Below, one piece after another: positions 44,596 to 57,059 of a DNA stretch of 64,000 nt. Below the pieces are notes generated by a model that saw only the letters and a program-made list of their open reading frames with translations, had not been told where the DNA came from and did not search any database. Source of the DNA: Rhipicephalus microplus (taxonomy: Eukaryota; Arthropoda; Arachnida; Ixodida; Ixodidae); assembly GCF_043290135.1 (NCBI RefSeq), contig NC_134701.1, positions 63,030,502 to 63,094,501 on the forward strand. The letters are read 5' to 3'. The stretch's first letter is position 1; each line of letters begins with the position of its first letter. The position numbers and the translations under genes were made by a program.

Positions 44596-46985
44596 CGATC
44601 TGACTACAGCTTCTTTGTCAAACAAGGCTCTGAGCCAAGTGCTTGCGCACCACACCTATTAGGCGTATAAGTGCCAGAATATGCATATTTGTTGATAATC
44701 TTTTGTTTTCTAAAGATTTTGTCTCATGATCTAGCCAGAAATATATTTCCTGGCAGTTGTTTGACACTTCAATGTTGTGTTTTCTGCGCCAAACTCCAAA
44801 AAGTCCGGAAATCACAACCACACAGAATAAAAAAAAACACAGACAGTACGTCATGTCAATGTGTTTTCTTCTTATGTGTGGGTGTGATTTTGGTGCGAAG
44901 TTAACACTTTTATTGAGACATGTACCAACTAGCTCAACAGCGATTTCTACTCAAGAATTTATGTGCGAAGTGAGATCCTAAATTATCGACAATAAACAGA
45001 TTGGTTTTAGTTTACCATTAAGCATGTTTGCCTGTTTGTCGACGAAAGGACTGCAGTTGTCTATTATTTGCCTATGCTATGTGGAAAGATGTATATTTGT
45101 CAAACTGGCTTTCGCGTAAACACGTAGCTTTCAGAACACTAGAAGTCACCAACAAATAATTCATACTTTCACATTAGACGGCATTGCTTGAAATGTGGTT
45201 TCACGCCACTGTTTCTTGAAACTGAAATACTTTTTAATCGCGAGCATCAGCTGACCAGATAAACATGATTGCATGAGCCAAGCATCAGTAGTTCTAAGTG
45301 ATTGCGGAACTACTTTTTTTGGAATTTCAATGGCAACTGATGTAAATTGAACGTCATGGTAACACGTCGTACACTTTCAAGTATCTATATTACTTAAGTT
45401 TTCTTCGAAATAAAGTAGTAACGAGAGCATCAATTGCCACGTCGTTTCATTCTTTTTGTGCCTTGTCTCCGTGCATTGATTCACCCGCAAATATTAGCTA
45501 TCCCAAACTCGAGAAACTATTAACTAACATGATGGCTTGCTCGTTTGAAGGTTTTGTTCAGATCATATACTCGCTGCATGAGGTATGGGGAATCGGCCAA
45601 TAAACCCGCGGTTTATTGGCCGATAAACAAAATAAAAAATGGCTGAAAAAGCAAATTTAAAGTGTTCATGAAAGAAAATGAATTAATAAGTCGTCTTGCG
45701 CAGGGGTTCTAAAGCATCTCTCAATTAGAAGAAAAACTCACGGGGAAATATATGGCTTCCGCGATTGAAGTGAAATAACTTGACCGCGTGACCCGCTTTC
45801 GGAGACTCGGGCTGGTGGGATTTTCGCGCAGCTCGCACGCTGCTGTTATCCTCAAATGAGATGCGCGCATTGACAGTCTAGCATGACTGTCAAGCGACTT
45901 GGCAACTGAGGAACCGGAAAATATTTTCTATGAGTGGTTGGCAGAAAACCCACAGAGGGAGCCTGTGAAACCCGTAGGGGTTCAGAGAAGAAACCCTAAG
46001 CGAAATAGTATTTTCAGAATTAATAGTAACTTTTAGTTTTCTAAAACGCTTTTGAAATGTCTTCCCCTATGGCCATTGAAAGGACTGCAAGTAAGAATAA
46101 GGAGGGATGTTTTCAGGATATTGACGAAAAAACACCTGATGAGAACTGCATAAATAAAAATAAATGGTGGAATCTGGCATCGAAATTTTGTGAAAGACAC
46201 TTCAGACTTGCGTGTGGTACACTATATATTATTCGAAGCAAACAAAAGACGACAATATTATTGAACTGGTACCTCATTTTTGTGGAATCTTGAAAAAATA
46301 TTTGAGAATTCTGCAGTACAGTGGTCATTACTGGGCCATCGAGGTACCTCCGCGCGAGAACAATGGCCATCTTCTTTAGAAATGCGCTATGATCACCTGG
46401 CACCCAACCGCACTGTATAAATAGTTTTTTAAAATTGACGAAGTGAATGCATTCCAAGTAAAAGACTCGCAAGGAGAAGCTGAAGTTAAGAGATGTACGC
46501 ACGGAGAGGCAATAATCAGCTACAATACCTGTCGAATCAATAATTGAAAGTTTTCAGAGAGTTAAAGTATTTGCTATGAGCTTTGCCTTGCATATGGAAG
46601 TATAATCCAGGAGACGCACTGAGAATGAGACAGACAGCCTCCGAGAAAATGCCTACACCCACTCTCTTCACGCATGGACGCGTAGGTAGAAATTAAGATT
46701 ACAATTTACAGCTTAAGTAGAAGACTTTCTAACAGGCCTCCGTGATATCTACGAAGTATGAAATTAGATGGTGATATATTACTGAATTTAATTTGTATGA
46801 AAATGAAGAATTTAGGTCTCAGCCTCCGTAATGTGATGGAAGCATTCAATGACTCATTTGTTACGCAATTCGCGTTGTGCGACACCTGGTCGCTATTCCA
46901 CTCTTTTACCACGCTACAGTAAATACGTCAACACGGATTCTTTTCGACATAACGTCTGTCCAGGATGTTTTTAAAAAGGAGTTCT
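44596..46985. other. No assignable gene
   Basis: About 2.4 kb with no coding evidence. It contains the hairpin at 45593-45623, listed separately. Confidence 0.45.
45593..45623. repeat. Perfect 13-bp-arm hairpin
   Basis: Arms TCGGCCAATAAAC / GTTTATTGGCCGA flank a 5-base CCGCG spacer. Not followed by a T-run and not part of any recognised element. Its function is unknown. Confidence 0.9.
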
Positions 46986-47190
46986 GAGCACCGCTATGGC
47001 TTCGTGGTAGATTACTCGGCTGCCACTTGAAAGGGCCATAGTTAAAACTGCGTTGCTTCTTGGATAATTTTTCTTTTTTTTTGTTTTTGTATTTCGAGCG
47101 ATATTGGTTACCGTCTCCGGCAGCGGCGGTGGACAACTGCGGCGTCAAAAACGGCCGTTGTTGGGGTCTCGTAGCTGCTTCGCAGTAAAA
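46986..47190 (+). mobile_element. tRNA-derived SINE, family C, second copy
   Basis: Head AGCACCGCTATGGCTTCGTG GTAGATTACTCGGCTGCCAC with a decayed box B, a T-rich stretch at 47070-47090, and the body CGAGCGATATTGGTTACCGT ... GGTGGACAACTGCGGCGTCA ending near GCTGCTTCGCAGTAAAAA. It shares the body with 44411-44595. Confidence 0.65.
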
Positions 47191-47542
47191 AAACGAACTG
47201 TCATAACTGCAACGAGAACACCAGCCGGTCTTCCTCTTTCTTGATACACACGACGTGGAGATGGCGCTGGCAGCTGTAGCCCGATTTCAGGATGAGTATC
47301 ATGCTGGGTGGGAATTCATGTTAACAAACATGGTATTGCGTGTCCTATAATTGCACTAGACGAGCTCTTAAACCATTAGAAAGTTCAGTCACAGCTCACC
47401 ATCATCAATATGCGACATCAAAAGGGCACTACGTTGCAAAATCAATAATAGCGTTGGGCATGCTTCGCACCAACACTTTCAGTATAGGCGCCTTAAGAGA
47501 GATAACAAAAGTCTCTCAGACCATAGAGCTTCTTAATAACCA

Positions 47543-47959
47543 CTAGAGGAAACTCTGACGCTGGTGTCTATGGGAGCTGCAACGCACGGTGCTTCAGCGA
47601 GCATGGGAATGATGGGGGAAGCACGGAATTGGACACATTTGTCCAATTTTCTTGCTTCTGGCCTGTTTCTGGCTCCGTGTGTGTTCGTGTGGCTTAGAGC
47701 TGTTTTTTTTTCACGCAAAATAAATTAGCAAATGTTCAGCGTTGGCGCTTCACAACCTTATTCTTTTAAGTTTACCGTTTCGAATCGGGTCACAAAGTTC
47801 AAAAGGGCTCGTCCTTCCCCTCAAACGAAAACCGTAACCAGCAATAAACGAAGCCGCAAGTACGATTCGCTACCCGCAAGTACGAAGACTTGGCAAATGT
47901 GTGTACTACCCATCATTCCCATGGTCGCTGAACGATCGCAGCGCCAGAGTCCCCTCTAG
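47543..47959. mobile_element. Fold-back MITE with long terminal inverted repeats
   Basis: The left end CTAGAGGAAACTCTGACGCTG pairs with the right end read in reverse (CTAGAGGGGACTCTGGCGCTG). Symmetry continues inward: TTCAGCGAGCATGGGAATGA TGGG against TTCAGCGACCATGGGAATGA TGGG, then CACATTTG and a CTTG region, giving arms of roughly 110 bp around a centre of about 190 bp. There is no transposase. The left flank TAAC and right flank TAAT leave the target duplication unclear. Confidence 0.7.
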
Positions 47960-48139
47960 GTAATTTTAGGAAACTCTATGTCTCAGACAGCCGCGCTTCA
48001 GCTCACGCTACCACTACGGTGTCTAGAAATATACTGGCTAGTTTGCAGAGCGCGCGCACTCCGTACGAGAGAGGGTGGCCCCGCATGTGATGACTGCTCT
48101 CAGATGCCACAAGCGGCGCTGCGTGTCGAGAGGGTGCGC

Positions 48140-48178
48140 CGATTCGTTTCAAAACAGCCGATTCGTTTCAAAAGAGCG
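48140..48178. repeat. Tandem 19-bp duplication
   Basis: CGATTCGTTTCAAAACAGC is followed directly by CGATTCGTTTCAAAAGAGC, just upstream of the truncated LINE. It may be a by-product of the insertion. Confidence 0.75.
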
Positions 48179-48184
48179 TCCAGG

Positions 48185-50350
48185 GGATCTCCCCGGTGAG
48201 TAAAAGTGTGGCGGAGAAAGCAACAGAGGAAGAGCTAGTACTTGATAATTTCAACTGGAAAAAGGCCGAAGGAAAAATTCCAAAGCGCATTGCCGCGGGT
48301 TTAGATGGGATTCCCGTTAGCCTCATTAACGAACTAGGACATAACACTAAAGAAGCATTGTTAAAAGCAGTAGAAAAAAGCTTAAAGGACGGACAAATAC
48401 CGGACAGTTGGCGACAAAGTAGAATGAACTTAATCTATAAAGGCAAGGGAGAAAAGGACAAGATTCGCTCGTATAGACCACTAACCATTACATCGGTACT
48501 ATACAGGTTGGCGATGCAAGCAGTAAAAATGAAAATAGAAACATGGGCCGAACATAACGATATTTTGGGAGAACTTCAGAACGGATTTCGAGTCGACAGG
48601 CGGTTAGACGATAACCTGTTTGTTCTCACTCAGTGTATAGAAATATCTAAAATAGAGAATAGGCCCTTGTACGTGGCTTTTCTAGACTTCACTGGGGCAT
48701 ACGACAACGTTAATCAGGAAATTTTGTGGGATATATTGAAAGGAATGGGCATGGGCGACGACTGTATACAGCTTTTGAGGGAGATATACCGAGAAAATAC
48801 AGTTTGCATAGAGTGGGAAGGAATGCGTAGTAAAGAGAACGTTGAGGTTAGCAGGGGTCTGAGACAGGGATGTCCTTTGTCCCCGCTGTTATTCATGCTG
48901 TACATGGTGAGTATGGAAAAAGCGCTAGAAGGTAGCAACATTGGTTTTAATCTGTCACACAAACAGGGCGGCATGATGATTGAGCAGAAGCTTCCAGGTT
49001 TATTTTATGCGGACGATATCGTCTTATTTGCGGACAGTCGAGATGATATACAGCAGCTGGCGAATATATGCGGAAGGGAAGGTGAAGCTCTTGGACTAGG
49101 ATTCAGTGTAACGAAGTGTGGATTGATGGTATTCAATGATCCCTGTGATCAGACGGTGTCCATACAAGGCCAAGAAATACCGAGGGTAAGTGAATACAAG
49201 TACCTTGGAGTATGGGTAAATGAGAGTGATAGATACATGGAGGTACAGGAAAAAGCCTCGGCAGCAAAAGGAAAGAGGAATGCGGCAATAATGAAGCACA
49301 GAGCATTGTGGGGATACAATAGGTATGAGGTGCTTCGAGGTCTGTGGAAGGGTGTAATGGTTCCAGGGCTTACTTTTGGGAACTCAGTGGTGTGCATGAG
49401 GGCAGAGGTGCAATCGGGAATGGATGTAAATCAAAGGACTGTGGGACGCCTCGCGTTGGGTGCTCACGGGAAGACGACAAACGAGGCTGTAAAGGGCGAT
49501 ATGGGGTGGGCAGGTTTTGAGGCGAGGGAAGCGCAGAGCAAAATAAGGTTCGAAGAAAGGCTAAGAAATATGAAGGAGAGTAGATGGGCAGAGAAGGTGT
49601 TCCGTTATTTGTATAGGAAGAGCGTGGACACACAGTGGAGAAAAAGAACTAGAAGACTCACTAGTAAATATACGGCTGGTATTGTGAGCCATATGTCAAC
49701 AAAGAGCGTTAAGGGAAAAGTCAGGGAGGCGGAGAGGATTTACTGGATGGCAGCTATGGAGAAAAAACCGGCTTTGAGTAACTACCGAAAGGGCAAAAAT
49801 GAAATAAGGAGGGAGGCATTTTACGATAATTCAAGGGGAAGCGCTTTACTGTTTGAAGCGAGATCGGGCTGCCTTAGAACGCGTAGTTATAAAGCAAGAT
49901 TCAGTAAAGAAGAAGAACAATGCACATGCTGCGGGAAAGATAAGGAAACGGCGGAGCATGTTCTGATTGAATGTGGAAATATCCACCCAGGTGTACGTTT
50001 GGGCACGAGCCTACAGGAAGCCTTGGGTTTTAGGGACAACAATGGAAAGCTGAACACACCCGCGATTGAAATAAGTAAGAGACGGTTAGAGTATTGGTGG
50101 CAGAAAATTAGAGAGAAAGGACAAAAATAAATATTGGAAAAATAAAATATGGACAGTGTGCCGTAAATGGCAGAGAACTTAAGCTGAAAATTTACCTTTT
50201 TTTCCATTAAGATAGAATTTATCGAAGTAGAGGCATTAGGCCAACATAAAAAAAAGAAAAAAAGTTTTTTTTTGTCGAGCCTGGTGGCATACTTGTCACC
50301 ACCCCGTTATAAAGGGGACGCTCATAGCATCCATCCATTCCATCCATCGT
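48185..50350 (+). mobile_element. 5'-truncated LINE, well preserved, same group as 27.8-31.7 kb
   Basis: Contains the RT half of ORF2 as one open frame (48196-50130) and a 3' UTR of about 200 bp that ends with the hairpin GGTGGCATACTTGTCACC, then CCCCGTTATAAAGGGG and a short (CATC)n tail at 50329-50348. The same two hairpins and tail end the copy at 31.7 kb. The 5' truncation falls in the linker before RT. No target duplication could be identified with confidence. Confidence 0.85.
48196..50130 (+). CDS. LINE reverse transcriptase, uninterrupted 644-codon frame
   Basis: This is the C-terminal part of ORF2, without a native start because the element is truncated. The frame opens with GTG at 48196 and the first codons may be flanking DNA. 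RT blocks in order: KKAEGKIPKRIAAGLDGIPV, NLIYKGKGEKDKIRSYRPLT, ELQNGFRVDRRLDDNLF, VAFLDFTGAYDNV with the first catalytic Asp, RGLRQGCPLSPLLFMLYMVS, LFYADDIVLFADSRDD with both catalytic Asp residues, and YKYLGVWVN. The thumb is followed by a basic region and a finger of pattern C-x2-C-x8-H-x4-C (CTCCGKDKETAEHVLIEC), and the protein ends EYWWQKIREKGQK. No stop or frameshift in 1.9 kb marks it as a recent insertion. It could prime reverse transcription at a nicked target, but this copy lacks the endonuclease. Confidence 0.88.
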   Translation: MSKSVAEKATEEELVLDNFNWKKAEGKIPKRIAAGLDGIPVSLINELGHNTKEALLKAVEKSLKDGQIPDSWRQSRMNLIYKGKGEKDKIRSYRPLTITSVLYRLAMQAVKMKIETWAEHNDILGELQNGFRVDRRLDDNLFVLTQCIEISKIENRPLYVAFLDFTGAYDNVNQEILWDILKGMGMGDDCIQLLREIYRENTVCIEWEGMRSKENVEVSRGLRQGCPLSPLLFMLYMVSMEKALEGSNIGFNLSHKQGGMMIEQKLPGLFYADDIVLFADSRDDIQQLANICGREGEALGLGFSVTKCGLMVFNDPCDQTVSIQGQEIPRVSEYKYLGVWVNESDRYMEVQEKASAAKGKRNAAIMKHRALWGYNRYEVLRGLWKGVMVPGLTFGNSVVCMRAEVQSGMDVNQRTVGRLALGAHGKTTNEAVKGDMGWAGFEAREAQSKIRFEERLRNMKESRWAEKVFRYLYRKSVDTQWRKRTRRLTSKYTAGIVSHMSTKSVKGKVREAERIYWMAAMEKKPALSNYRKGKNEIRREAFYDNSRGSALLFEARSGCLRTRSYKARFSKEEEQCTCCGKDKETAEHVLIECGNIHPGVRLGTSLQEALGFRDNNGKLNTPAIEISKRRLEYWWQKIREKGQK

Positions 50351-51085
50351 GCGCGAACGCGCGAAATTCCTCTCATCATGTTGCTGCCGGAGCCTCGCCA
50401 CGTTTAAAATCAGTCTGTGACAGCTGCCATCTGATTTACTGTGAAGTTCGACGGCGCCATGTGCACACTGCAACACCCTGAGATGTTAAAAGCTAAGCGG
50501 CAACGCAAAGAGAGGATGTGTATTGTGCCGCAGTGTCAAAGAAGTTATCAGTCGGAGAAGGAAAAGATGTCTTCTTCACCGCACTAACGGATCCAGCACA
50601 GTTTACTGAATGAAAAAGTAGGATCAAGAGGGCAGAGAAAAGGGTGAATCCGAAGGTTGTCGTGTGAGAAAGGCATTCTGAGAGTGATTCCATTGAACTA
50701 TCTTTTCGAATTATGGTGAACGGTGTCGGGAACGAAATTGCCCTTTAGTAATAATTTCAAATAATATTATTTATCTAAAAAAATGAAAATACCCTTTCGA
50801 ATTTTATTCACACAGTTCTCTTTTCTCATTTCAACGTCGGAGTCTCTTTCCAACACGTTTTGAGTATCATATGCGGCGAGTGTCAGATTGTTCATTGGCA
50901 TGCTAACATTCTTTGTTTTCACTTGAATCCTAAAGGAATGGAGGCTAAGAGGTAAAGGTTTTTGGGTCATGTGTGATAATTCTTGCTCTCAAGAAAAAGG
51001 CACATTTTAAAAAATAGCTCTGGTGGTTATACTGTCAATGGTTCTTAAAAGTAATTTATTTGCGTACTGCAACCACTTTGAGCAC
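50351..51085. other. No assignable gene
   Basis: No coding or repeat family recognised. Confidence 0.45.
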
Positions 51086-51722
<637 letters not shown>

Positions 51723-51772
51723 AAATCTTCTACGTCTGGGTGCCCTCACGATCACCTCCCCCCCCCCCCCCT

Positions 51773-52548
51773 TAACCCAGGGTAAATCAAAATTAGTGTG
51801 GGCGGGTAAGATAAGGGCGGGTTAGTGTGGGCGGGTGAATATGGTTCACTGGTCCTGGCATGAATAATTTCACAATCTCGTCACGTACGCCATCAAACAA
51901 ATCTCGCCACATCTTTTTTAACGCGTGAGCGTTAAGCTGGCATTGGCAACGTTGACCCTACGAATGCAAATAATAAACGTTTGTGTCCTAGCAGAGGAAT
52001 CGAAGCAATGCAATCTGCGTGGAAACCAAGTATTCTACTACAGAGTCACGCCAGGTCTTCGAAATACTTTGCAAAAAGAGCCAAATGTTCGTGAAACACC
52101 AAAGCTGGTTCCAGTAATGACTATCCGATTTCTCGTTTATATTCAACGCCACTTTATAATGTTTCTCCTAATAAAAATCACAACAGAGTCACCTTGAATA
52201 GCATTGATTCCGAAATCATGGAGGATCTGCCTTTTTTTTTGCGGGCAGTAGCGGATGGCGAAATGTATGCCACATAATGATCTTCATTTGGTATTGCAAA
52301 GCGCCAGTACTGTGAAAGCAGTCGAGTAGTTCTTATACAATAAAGCATTATAAAAAAACACTAAAAAAATGCAGTAAAAATAATAGTTGGCCTCTTGTGG
52401 CTCGGCCTCCTCAAAGCTTCGCAGCGCTTGCGAAGCGCAAGGATTCAATGTAAATGCACTCACTCGCACAGAAGCGCACCATGCGGGCGCCGCCGGCAGT
52501 CATCAGCTGCGGCGCTATCTATATATATGCGGCTCAATATGTATGCGG
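51773..52548. other. No assignable gene
   Basis: Begins with a short GTGTGGGCGGG duplication (51798 and 51823). No coding sequence recognised. Confidence 0.45.
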
Positions 52549-52650
<102 letters not shown>

Positions 52651-52749
52651 CTAGACCCGGTACTACCACTGTGCTACGCGTTTCCGTGAGACCTAACGCT
52701 TTTCTGTGGATTAATAGCATGCGCTCTTTAGGCTTTTGCCTTTAGAAAG

Positions 52750-52790
52750 TAGTCTTACTACAAAGTTTAGAAAGTAGTCTTACTACACAG
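52750..52790. repeat. Tandem 26-bp duplication
   Basis: TTTAGAAAGTAGTCTTACTA CAAAG is repeated directly at 52741 and 52767. The rest of 52650-53314 holds nothing recognised. Confidence 0.65.
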
Positions 52791-53314
52791 CACAAATTCG
52801 TCATGTCTCTATTCTTAAGCAAAATTTTGTACCTAAGAACATTATTAGGCAAATTTTTTTACCACAGCGTAATTGACATTCATCGGCAGTTTTATAATTT
52901 TTGCACCAGTGATACATTGGGCAATAGCCTATTGGTGTGCGCATAAGTATGCAGTGTCATACAGGATGTTCGGACGTAGTGATTGCTACTTGAAAAACAT
53001 ACTTCTGTTTGTCGACCGAGGATGGGGCAACATTAACATTGAATATTATGGTGCGTTTGCCTGAAACTGAATCAATATTGAATTTACATGTATAGCTGGT
53101 CATGCAGATTCTGGAGTGACTTACTCGAGTTTTCTGTAAGCGAAAATTGAATGCAATTAGTGTTTAACTCCCCAATATGACAGTAACTAGACTTACCACA
53201 AAAGAATACCGAGAATAGATTTCGTTAAAAACACTCTTACTGCAATTTTGATTTCACTAACTTTAGCAGAAGACGGTATCGCGTCAACAAAAGATTCTCT
53301 ATATGCACTTCAAT

Positions 53315-53513
53315 TATAACGCGATAGCGTTAAAAAGCTCGTTTCGCAGAAATGCCAGCGTCAGCGTAATTTGTTGTGATCGAAAATTGCAATCTTGAGC
53401 GTGACTGAAAATTCGAGGAAGATGCCGATTCAATAATACAAAGTCCGTGTCCGAGTGAGAATTGAACCCAGGCAATTTGCATGGCAAGCAAATGGTCTAT
53501 CACACAGCCATGC
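53315..53513 (-). mobile_element. tRNA-derived SINE, family B, reverse copy
   Basis: Minus strand: head TGGCTGTGTGATAGACCATT TGCTTGCCATGCAAATTGCC with box B GGGTTCAATTCTC, then the body through GATTGCAATTTTCGATCACA ACAAATTACGCTGACGCTGG, ending CTTTTTAACGCTATCGCGTT AT. It matches 2913-3167. Confidence 0.75.
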
Positions 53514-54739
53514 ATCTGCTTATAAAAAGCTAAATTACTTCTTCTTTGAAAATGCAGTTAAAGCAATCTTTATGCTTTACAAACACTCTTCTCCTGTATA
53601 GAGGATTCATAATACAACATGTAACATCGCTGTAATATTGCGTTTTACAAGCATGAAACTCCATCGAGTGTCAGAAAATGTGATTTCATAACAGGTGCAC
53701 AATTTAAAGCCGACCACCCATTAGAAAATGTACACACGTTACTGCGCGTATTCTCTTAGGACTACGTAGTGGGTGCACAGCAAGTTCGAAAAATATTTAC
53801 GCGCATCATTGCTCGTGGTGTAAAGCATGCTGCCCATTGCATAGAATGCTGCCATATGCGTGAGCTTCGCTGACACAGGCCACTTTCGACTTCATCAATT
53901 ACATCGCAATAATTGGCAATTTGAACTTTGAATTTGTTCTGTAACATTACAGAAAAAGTATGCACTGTGTGGTGTATGCATTAAGACCAGAATGTCGTTA
54001 TTGCGTTCAACTCCTAAAGGAGAAGCTTGAGGATACGCAAAACTTTGCGGAAGGTGGTATGTGGCTGAAATATTTAGGAGGTATACATTGTCTGAGAGTT
54101 TTGATAAGATACTTTGCAGCTTTTATCTCCGAGCTCCACATTGATGATGTGCTTACTGATCGAGCACTAGTAGAACTTCAAGGCCAACTCCAGTGATTTA
54201 CCGACGATGTCAAGGTAATGGTGTTTCTATGTTCTTAATACACTTTTGTCATAAGCACAATAGCTTAAATGCTCAGAAAATTCAAAAACAATATTTATTA
54301 AGCAAAAAAGGTGCAATACCGAAACCAAAACCCCACCGGGCACCGTGTCTGCGTATGACGTACTTTTTTGTAAGAACCGGAGGCCGTACACTGGTCCCGT
54401 TTATGCCGAGTATGACAACTATGAAAGCCACATCAGCGAAGCACCGGCCAAACAAAACACAGAAAAAAAAAAAGCTTTCTTGAGCTATACTCATGCCCAA
54501 AACTGCCGCCGTCGACTTGTGGCCTGCGCAATGAACGCTGCAGCAGCCAAAGTAGTGATGCCATCGGCAGCGTAACTTCCGTCGACATGCCAAACTTTGC
54601 GTCACACAGACAGTGTTGCCAATCATTCTGGCAAGCAAGGTGAACTTTTTGAGTCAATCTTTAAAATTAATTTGCAAACAATCAGTGCATCTGTCAAGCC
54701 CATAATTTGGCATGAATGAAGAAACTGTGTAAAGGAACG
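53514..54739. other. No assignable gene
   Basis: Short open frames at 53960-54196 and 54282-54638 match nothing I recognise. No repeat family seen. Confidence 0.4.
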
Positions 54740-55445
54740 TACCGACCGAATTTCATTCAGACACGGTGCGCCACGCATCCTATTGAGCGACCACGGCAAG
54801 GCGTTTCTTTCGAAACTACTTGAACATGTCCTCTACACGTGTACATGACTTCCAGCTACCATCCCCACACTAACGGCCTCACAGAGAGCTTCCATCAAAC
54901 TTTGACCGATATATTATTTATGTATATCAATGGCGACCACAACAACTGGGATACCAACCTGCCATTCGCGTACAATACCGCTACGCAGCGCACCACGGGC
55001 TATTCCCCATTCTTTCTCGTCTAAGGCCGTCAACCGACATCTCCGCTCGAAATCTCCGTTTTCGACGTCCCTGTGAGCTCGTAGTTGTCATCGAGTGAGC
55101 ACTTAACTTCTCGCCTGGCCTATTGTCGCCGACGCATCCGCCTCAATACAGAGGCAAGCCAACAAGAGCGGAAGACTTGCTACGATGGTGTCCACCTCGT
55201 AGTTCACTTCATTACAGCAGACGAAGTACTGTTGTGGACTTGTGGACCCCAACGCGGGTTCCCGGCCAGTGCAATAAATTTCACTCACGTTTCATCGGCC
55301 CCTACGCCATAGTAGAGCAGACGTCTCCTGTAACTACCGAGTAACCCAGCTTGTCATGCCTTCCAACGGCCGTTTTCCTGGTATGGCGGTTGTTCATGTG
55401 TCGCGCTTCAAACCATTCGTTCGACGTACATCACCATCATGAACA
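54740..55445 (+). pseudogene. Ty3/gypsy integrase fragment
   Basis: Starts within the catalytic core (HGAPRILLSDHGKAFLSKLL, carrying the second Asp). It continues in 54839-55024 with YHPHTNGLTESFHQTLTDIL, the Glu motif, and NLPFAYNTATQRTTGYSPFF, then a frameshifted C-terminal domain with RRIRLNTEASQQERKTCYDG and FIGPYAIVEQTSPVTTE. Motif wording resembles the element at 3.4-4.2 kb. No LTRs, RT or gag are present, so it is an isolated fragment. Confidence 0.82.
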
Positions 55446-56175
55446 GTGGCCAATTAGTGTAAGCCTAATATTCACAGCGTTTCACCTTCATCTTGTTCAT
55501 CTGTATATAATCATCAACACGAAAAACGTCGTCTTTGTTCGAAGCGTAGATCAGGATATTCGGCCTAACAAACGCCATCGCGACCCCAACGCTGCTACCG
55601 TCTACCAGAGTACGGAGGATGGTTCTTTATAAGCCTGTTCCAACGTTCAAGTAAGTGAGAGCCGAGTGCTACTTAGCACAACAAGTCTTGCACTGTTCTA
55701 TGCAGTATTGATGGAAAAGTTGTCATAAATTCCATTCATTTATAAAATAAACACCAGAAAAACATCTACCGTGCTGCTAGCGTACCTCAGGTGTAAAGTT
55801 TCGGAATCAATGCTACTCTGTTTTTTCGCTTAGCTTTCGCGTTTAATGCAGACTGGTTCGCTCAAGCAACAATATAATCCAGCTTCGAATAAATATAAAC
55901 GTACCAGTGACGAGTATCGTGTTACTCGTGGCGTGCGCGTCATGTGCTTTGCCCTCTATGCATTGAGAATGCTGTTACGGGGTCGTGAGCACACCTTTTT
56001 GTCAGATGCGAAGCAGCTGTTTGACTAGCCTGTGTAACGCTGTCCGTCCATGTCTCTGTGCCAACGCTCCGCACCACGGTCCCCCTGCCGCAGTTGTTGA
56101 AACGATGGTAATAGGTCAAGTTCCAGCAGCGCGTTGACGTCACTCTCGCTAGCCCACAAAAGCTGCCGGCTCCTC
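55446..56175. other. No assignable gene
   Basis: No gene recognised; 56020-56175 may belong to the reverse copy of the dispersed repeat noted next. Confidence 0.4.
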
Positions 56176-56225
56176 CGAACACACACCTATACTCAATTTC
56201 ATACATCAGGTGTAACGCTGTGGAA
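56176..56225 (-). repeat. Dispersed repeat, reverse copy
   Basis: The reverse complement (CACAGCGTTACACCTGATGT ATGAAATTGAGTATAGGTGT) matches 56663-56705 (CCCAGCGTTGCACCTCATGT ATGAAAAGGAGCTTAGGTGG) at about 75 percent identity. The surrounding sequence gives no coding evidence. Confidence 0.55.
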
Positions 56226-56654
56226 ACTAGCAATACTTCTTGGAGTTGATGCATTCGCAACAAAAAGTAGTTTGATGTTCTTACTACCAAAAATTGCATT
56301 TTCCTTTCGTTAATGGAGCGATAAGTAATTGAAGATATTATACAAGCAAAAACGCCATTGAACGTCTGTTATTATGTGGCTGTATATCTTAGTTTCCCCG
56401 AGATGTCACATAAGGGCTCTTTACTCTGGGTACGTAACGATGGCTGCCACCTGGACTTTCAGTGTCAGTGCAGGACAGGACACGACAGGGTCGTTCGGTA
56501 CCCGCGTTCTTTTGTGCTCACCCCGCTTTCCTTTGTTCGCCAGTCGCGCCAAAGGGGAGCACAAAGAAACGTGAGGGTGCACCGGTACTAATCGGATGTC
56601 ACGTGAGCGATCCCAAAATGCGCGGAATTATACCTTTGCTAGCCGAAGTTCTTG

Positions 56655-57010
56655 CATAGCTTCCCCAGCGTTGCACCTCATGTATGAAAAGGAGCTTAGG
56701 TGGTGTTGCTCCTCCACCCGCTCGCAACACACTTCTCTCTCGCTTCTTTCTTCCCCCGCCCGCAACGCTCGATTGCACATCGAGTGGAAACACTCTTTCG
56801 GCTCGTTTATCCGCGATCAGACTTACACAAAATTCAACCGCCTCCCATGTCTTTGCGTTTTGAAGAAACGTTAACTCGAGTAAAGGCTACACTGAGTTTC
56901 GCTTCAAACCTTCTTTCGGCACCCGCGTTGACGCCCGTTTCAACCAGGTCAACGCCGTGCGCACCGCTGCTTCTTCGCGTTACATCATGGTTTCCTTCTG
57001 GAAGAATGTA
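56655..57010 (+). repeat. Dispersed repeat, forward copy
   Basis: Begins with the segment shared with 56176-56225 and continues CT-rich (TTCTCTCTCGCTTC) into TTTCAACCAGGTCAACGCCG TGCGCACCGCTGC. I suspect a dispersed non-coding repeat, but only the first 45 bp have a second copy in the window. Confidence 0.4.
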
Positions 57011-57059
57011 CTTTTTTTTCCGCGCACACGGACAGCCAGCCCAAGTGAGCTAATACGAG

